Assembly: GCF_002754375.1 (NCBI RefSeq)
Contig: NZ_PEFF01000001.1
Span: 5,101,501-5,165,500 of the forward strand
Length of the DNA stretch: 64,000 nucleotides
Origin: Variovorax sp. 54
GTDB lineage: Bacteria > Pseudomonadota > Gammaproteobacteria > Burkholderiales > Burkholderiaceae_C
Direction of reading: 5' to 3'
A program made the translations under genes and the position numbers. The number at the start of each line of letters is the position of its first letter. Positions within the stretch are counted from its first letter, which is position 1. The notes below the pieces were generated by a model, which was not told the origin of the DNA, made no database searches, and saw only the letters and a program-made list of their open reading frames with translations. Positions 62,305-64,000 of the stretch are shown piece by piece.

Positions 62305-63942
62305 TTGAACATAAGAATTGCAACGATGGCTCGCCGTTTGATGGCGACGGTGGCTGTGGCGGCAGCCGCACAGGTCATGGCCCAGTCCACCCTGTCGCCA
62401 TTGAGCGATGGCTTGCGCGCACCGGCCGGCGGGTTCGGCATGTCCGTCGCACCACCTCCGATGCCGAAGCCGCCACCACTTGTGCGTACGAACTATTCGG
62501 ACCTGGATGGCGCGTTGCTATGGGATGAAGCCATTGCCACATTCAACGGCTTGGCCTATGACTACAACGAATATGTGTTCGATACAAAAATCGAAGCAGA
62601 CGATTGCGCGGACAACTTCAACGCCAGGTGCAGAAGAACGAGCTTCAGGCCCATTCAGCATCGGGCCGAGCGCAGCAATGAATTGCCGGTGCGGCTCCGC
62701 GAAGTGATCCTCAGAACTTCGCGGCACGACTTCAGCAGGCCGATGCCCGATCTGACCACCGGCAAATGGACGGTGATCCGCATCATCGATGCGAAGCCAT
62801 CGACCTTCGCGGGTGAAGTCAATCCCAAGGAGTGGGTTGCATTGCATGCGGCGCTCTCGCTGCCTTCGGCGCAAGCGCTGCGCAACGACCCCGAATTGAA
62901 GATGCGTCGCGTGATGAACCGCATCAAGAACGCGAACGAACTGCGCGATGCACTGGCCACGCAGCAGATGGACAAGGCCCACATCGATGCCTACCTGTCC
63001 AACGGCAGTACGTTGGTGCTCAAGGCGATCCACCTCAAGAACCTGGAACTCCTCGACGCGCTGCGCTCCGAGGGGGCGAGCGTCGACAAATGCGGCGTCG
63101 ACAGTTGTCCGTTGACGCAAACCATCTATCTGAATGATCGTGCCGGCATGCGCTGGTTGCTTTCGAATGGTGCCAACCCCGAAGGCAGCGGTGACAACGT
63201 CACGCCATTGATGGCTGCCTCTTCCGTTGCCGATCGCGAAGCGGCCGAACTCCTGCTGCAGGCCGGCGCCAGCCCTTTGGCCACGCACGCCGAAAAGGTG
63301 GGTTCATTCGAGCTCAAGCGCTCGGTGGCCTTCTACGCACCCTCTTCTGATCCGTCCTACCTGGATTGGCTGTTGGATATCACCCAGACCGCATTGGAAA
63401 AGACCGGGAAGTACGAATGGAGCGCGTGGATCGAGCAAGGTGGCACGCGACGGCCCGTGACCGATGGCGCATCGATCGCCTTGAAGCGACAGCCTTTCAA
63501 GATCGTCTTGCGCATTCCGGACGACGTCTCGTTCCGGATGGCCGCGTCCGAGGACGAAAGCCTCACCGAGAAGACGCGGTCGTCGGTGTTCCGGCGAAAC
63601 CTGCTCGGTCCTGGCAAGGTCGGTGCATCCGGCCCGGACGGCAGCTTCCTGAGCATTGGAGCGATGACTCTGAGGGAGGGCGAGTGGAACTTCGATGGTT
63701 CAACTCACGACCTCTCGTTCACGACCGATCCCAAGATGAACGTGGGCGTCAAGCGGGTGCAAGCGGGCGGAAAGGGACAGCTGGACGTCTATGACGTGAA
63801 GGAGTTGATCGGAGAGAAGACCAGGAGCGCCATCACCAAGTTCGATGGGAATTCTCTGACGGTGGTGGCCGGTATCGTGCCGCCGCTTGGGACGGCGGCC
63901 GATTTCTACAAGGCGGCAAGATTCACGCTGACGTTCCGGTGA
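62305..63942 (+). CDS. Exported ankyrin-repeat protein
   Basis: 545 aa from a TTG at 62305 with GAGGAG 5 bases upstream; ATG 62326 is the alternative. Signal peptide about 10-26 (MARRLMATVAVAAAAQVMA). Proline-rich segment, then about three ankyrin-like repeats at about 240-335 (TLVLKAIHLKNLELLDALRS, TIYLNDRAGMRWLLSNGANP, TPLMAASSVADREAAELLLQ). The C-terminal 200 residues look like beta-sandwich repeats (GKGQLDVYDVKELI). Periplasmic or surface location likely; partner and role unknown. Confidence 0.75.
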   Translation: MNIRIATMARRLMATVAVAAAAQVMAQSTLSPLSDGLRAPAGGFGMSVAPPPMPKPPPLVRTNYSDLDGALLWDEAIATFNGLAYDYNEYVFDTKIEADDCADNFNARCRRTSFRPIQHRAERSNELPVRLREVILRTSRHDFSRPMPDLTTGKWTVIRIIDAKPSTFAGEVNPKEWVALHAALSLPSAQALRNDPELKMRRVMNRIKNANELRDALATQQMDKAHIDAYLSNGSTLVLKAIHLKNLELLDALRSEGASVDKCGVDSCPLTQTIYLNDRAGMRWLLSNGANPEGSGDNVTPLMAASSVADREAAELLLQAGASPLATHAEKVGSFELKRSVAFYAPSSDPSYLDWLLDITQTALEKTGKYEWSAWIEQGGTRRPVTDGASIALKRQPFKIVLRIPDDVSFRMAASEDESLTEKTRSSVFRRNLLGPGKVGASGPDGSFLSIGAMTLREGEWNFDGSTHDLSFTTDPKMNVGVKRVQAGGKGQLDVYDVKELIGEKTRSAITKFDGNSLTVVAGIVPPLGTAADFYKAARFTLTFR

Positions 63943-64000
63943 CGCCGAAATGTCGGGTCGAGCGCCGCGTGCATCGGCGCCGCTCCTGTCCCCACATCGA
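63943..64000. other. Right edge, nothing recognised
   Basis: 58 bp after the ankyrin gene stop. No gene or terminator is visible before the window ends. Confidence 0.4.

Overview
The window reads as Burkholderiales chromosome, most like Variovorax or a close Comamonadaceae relative. This is a judgement from recognised genes, GC-rich codon use and family-typical intergenic repeats, not from a database search. There are two parts. Positions 1 to about 14,590 are an accessory (island-like) region with more A/T-ending codons. From the tRNA-Ala gene at 14,588-14,663 to the end is a dense, GC-rich core-type chromosome.

Accessory part. An IS21-family element (about 575-3198; istA/istB plus recognisable terminal repeats) is followed by unfamiliar genes. 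These are a single-pass membrane protein, a coiled-coil/XRE protein and a coupled pair of small minus-strand genes. Then comes a same-strand run at 5530-11731: a DUF4236 protein, an 866-aa RloC/PrrC-like ATPase with a zinc-hook CxxC and a candidate anticodon-nuclease triad, an unknown 196-aa protein, and a membrane-anchored Mrr-type nuclease with a zinc ribbon. Three further ORFs continue the run, the first two linked by an ATGA overlap. A HEPN-type protein (R-x4-H) and an AlpA-like DNA-binding protein lie between this run and the tRNA gene. Two related 43-bp direct repeats (3229-3271 and 11889-11931) bracket the block. The 5.5-11.7 kb run is the best candidate for an undescribed, probably anti-phage, system.

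Core part, 14.7-37.5 kb. Housekeeping and metabolic genes: an arylformamidase-like hydrolase, guaC, ompW, uvrD, a BPSS1780-type membrane protein, thrB, a DUF2782 protein, polA, an M20 peptidase with a LysR regulator, a DUF2946 / TonB receptor / PepSY metal-uptake set, a D-amino-acid dehydrogenase, an amino-acid binding protein, an Asp/Glu racemase, a dienelactone hydrolase-like protein and a ZIP transporter.

Core part, 37.5-56 kb. Two complete Dpp/Opp-type ABC transporter operons are read on the minus strand. One is led by a MarR gene with its own palindromic operator and ends in an amidase. The other starts with an FAD oxidoreductase and an MlrC-type peptidase, and runs into an N-acyl-D-amino-acid deacylase closed by a strong terminator. 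A divergent XRE-cupin regulator faces that operon across three copies of an AATTTGCG-N4-CGCAAATT-type operator. Together with the DadA and racemase genes upstream, this suggests a region for scavenging amidated, N-acylated or D-amino-acid peptides.

End, 56-64 kb. Small hypothetical genes, a SAM methyltransferase and a chromate-resistance operon (chrA, a superoxide dismutase-rhodanese fusion, and a ChrB C-terminal domain protein) are followed by an adhesin-E-like exported protein and an ankyrin-type exported protein.
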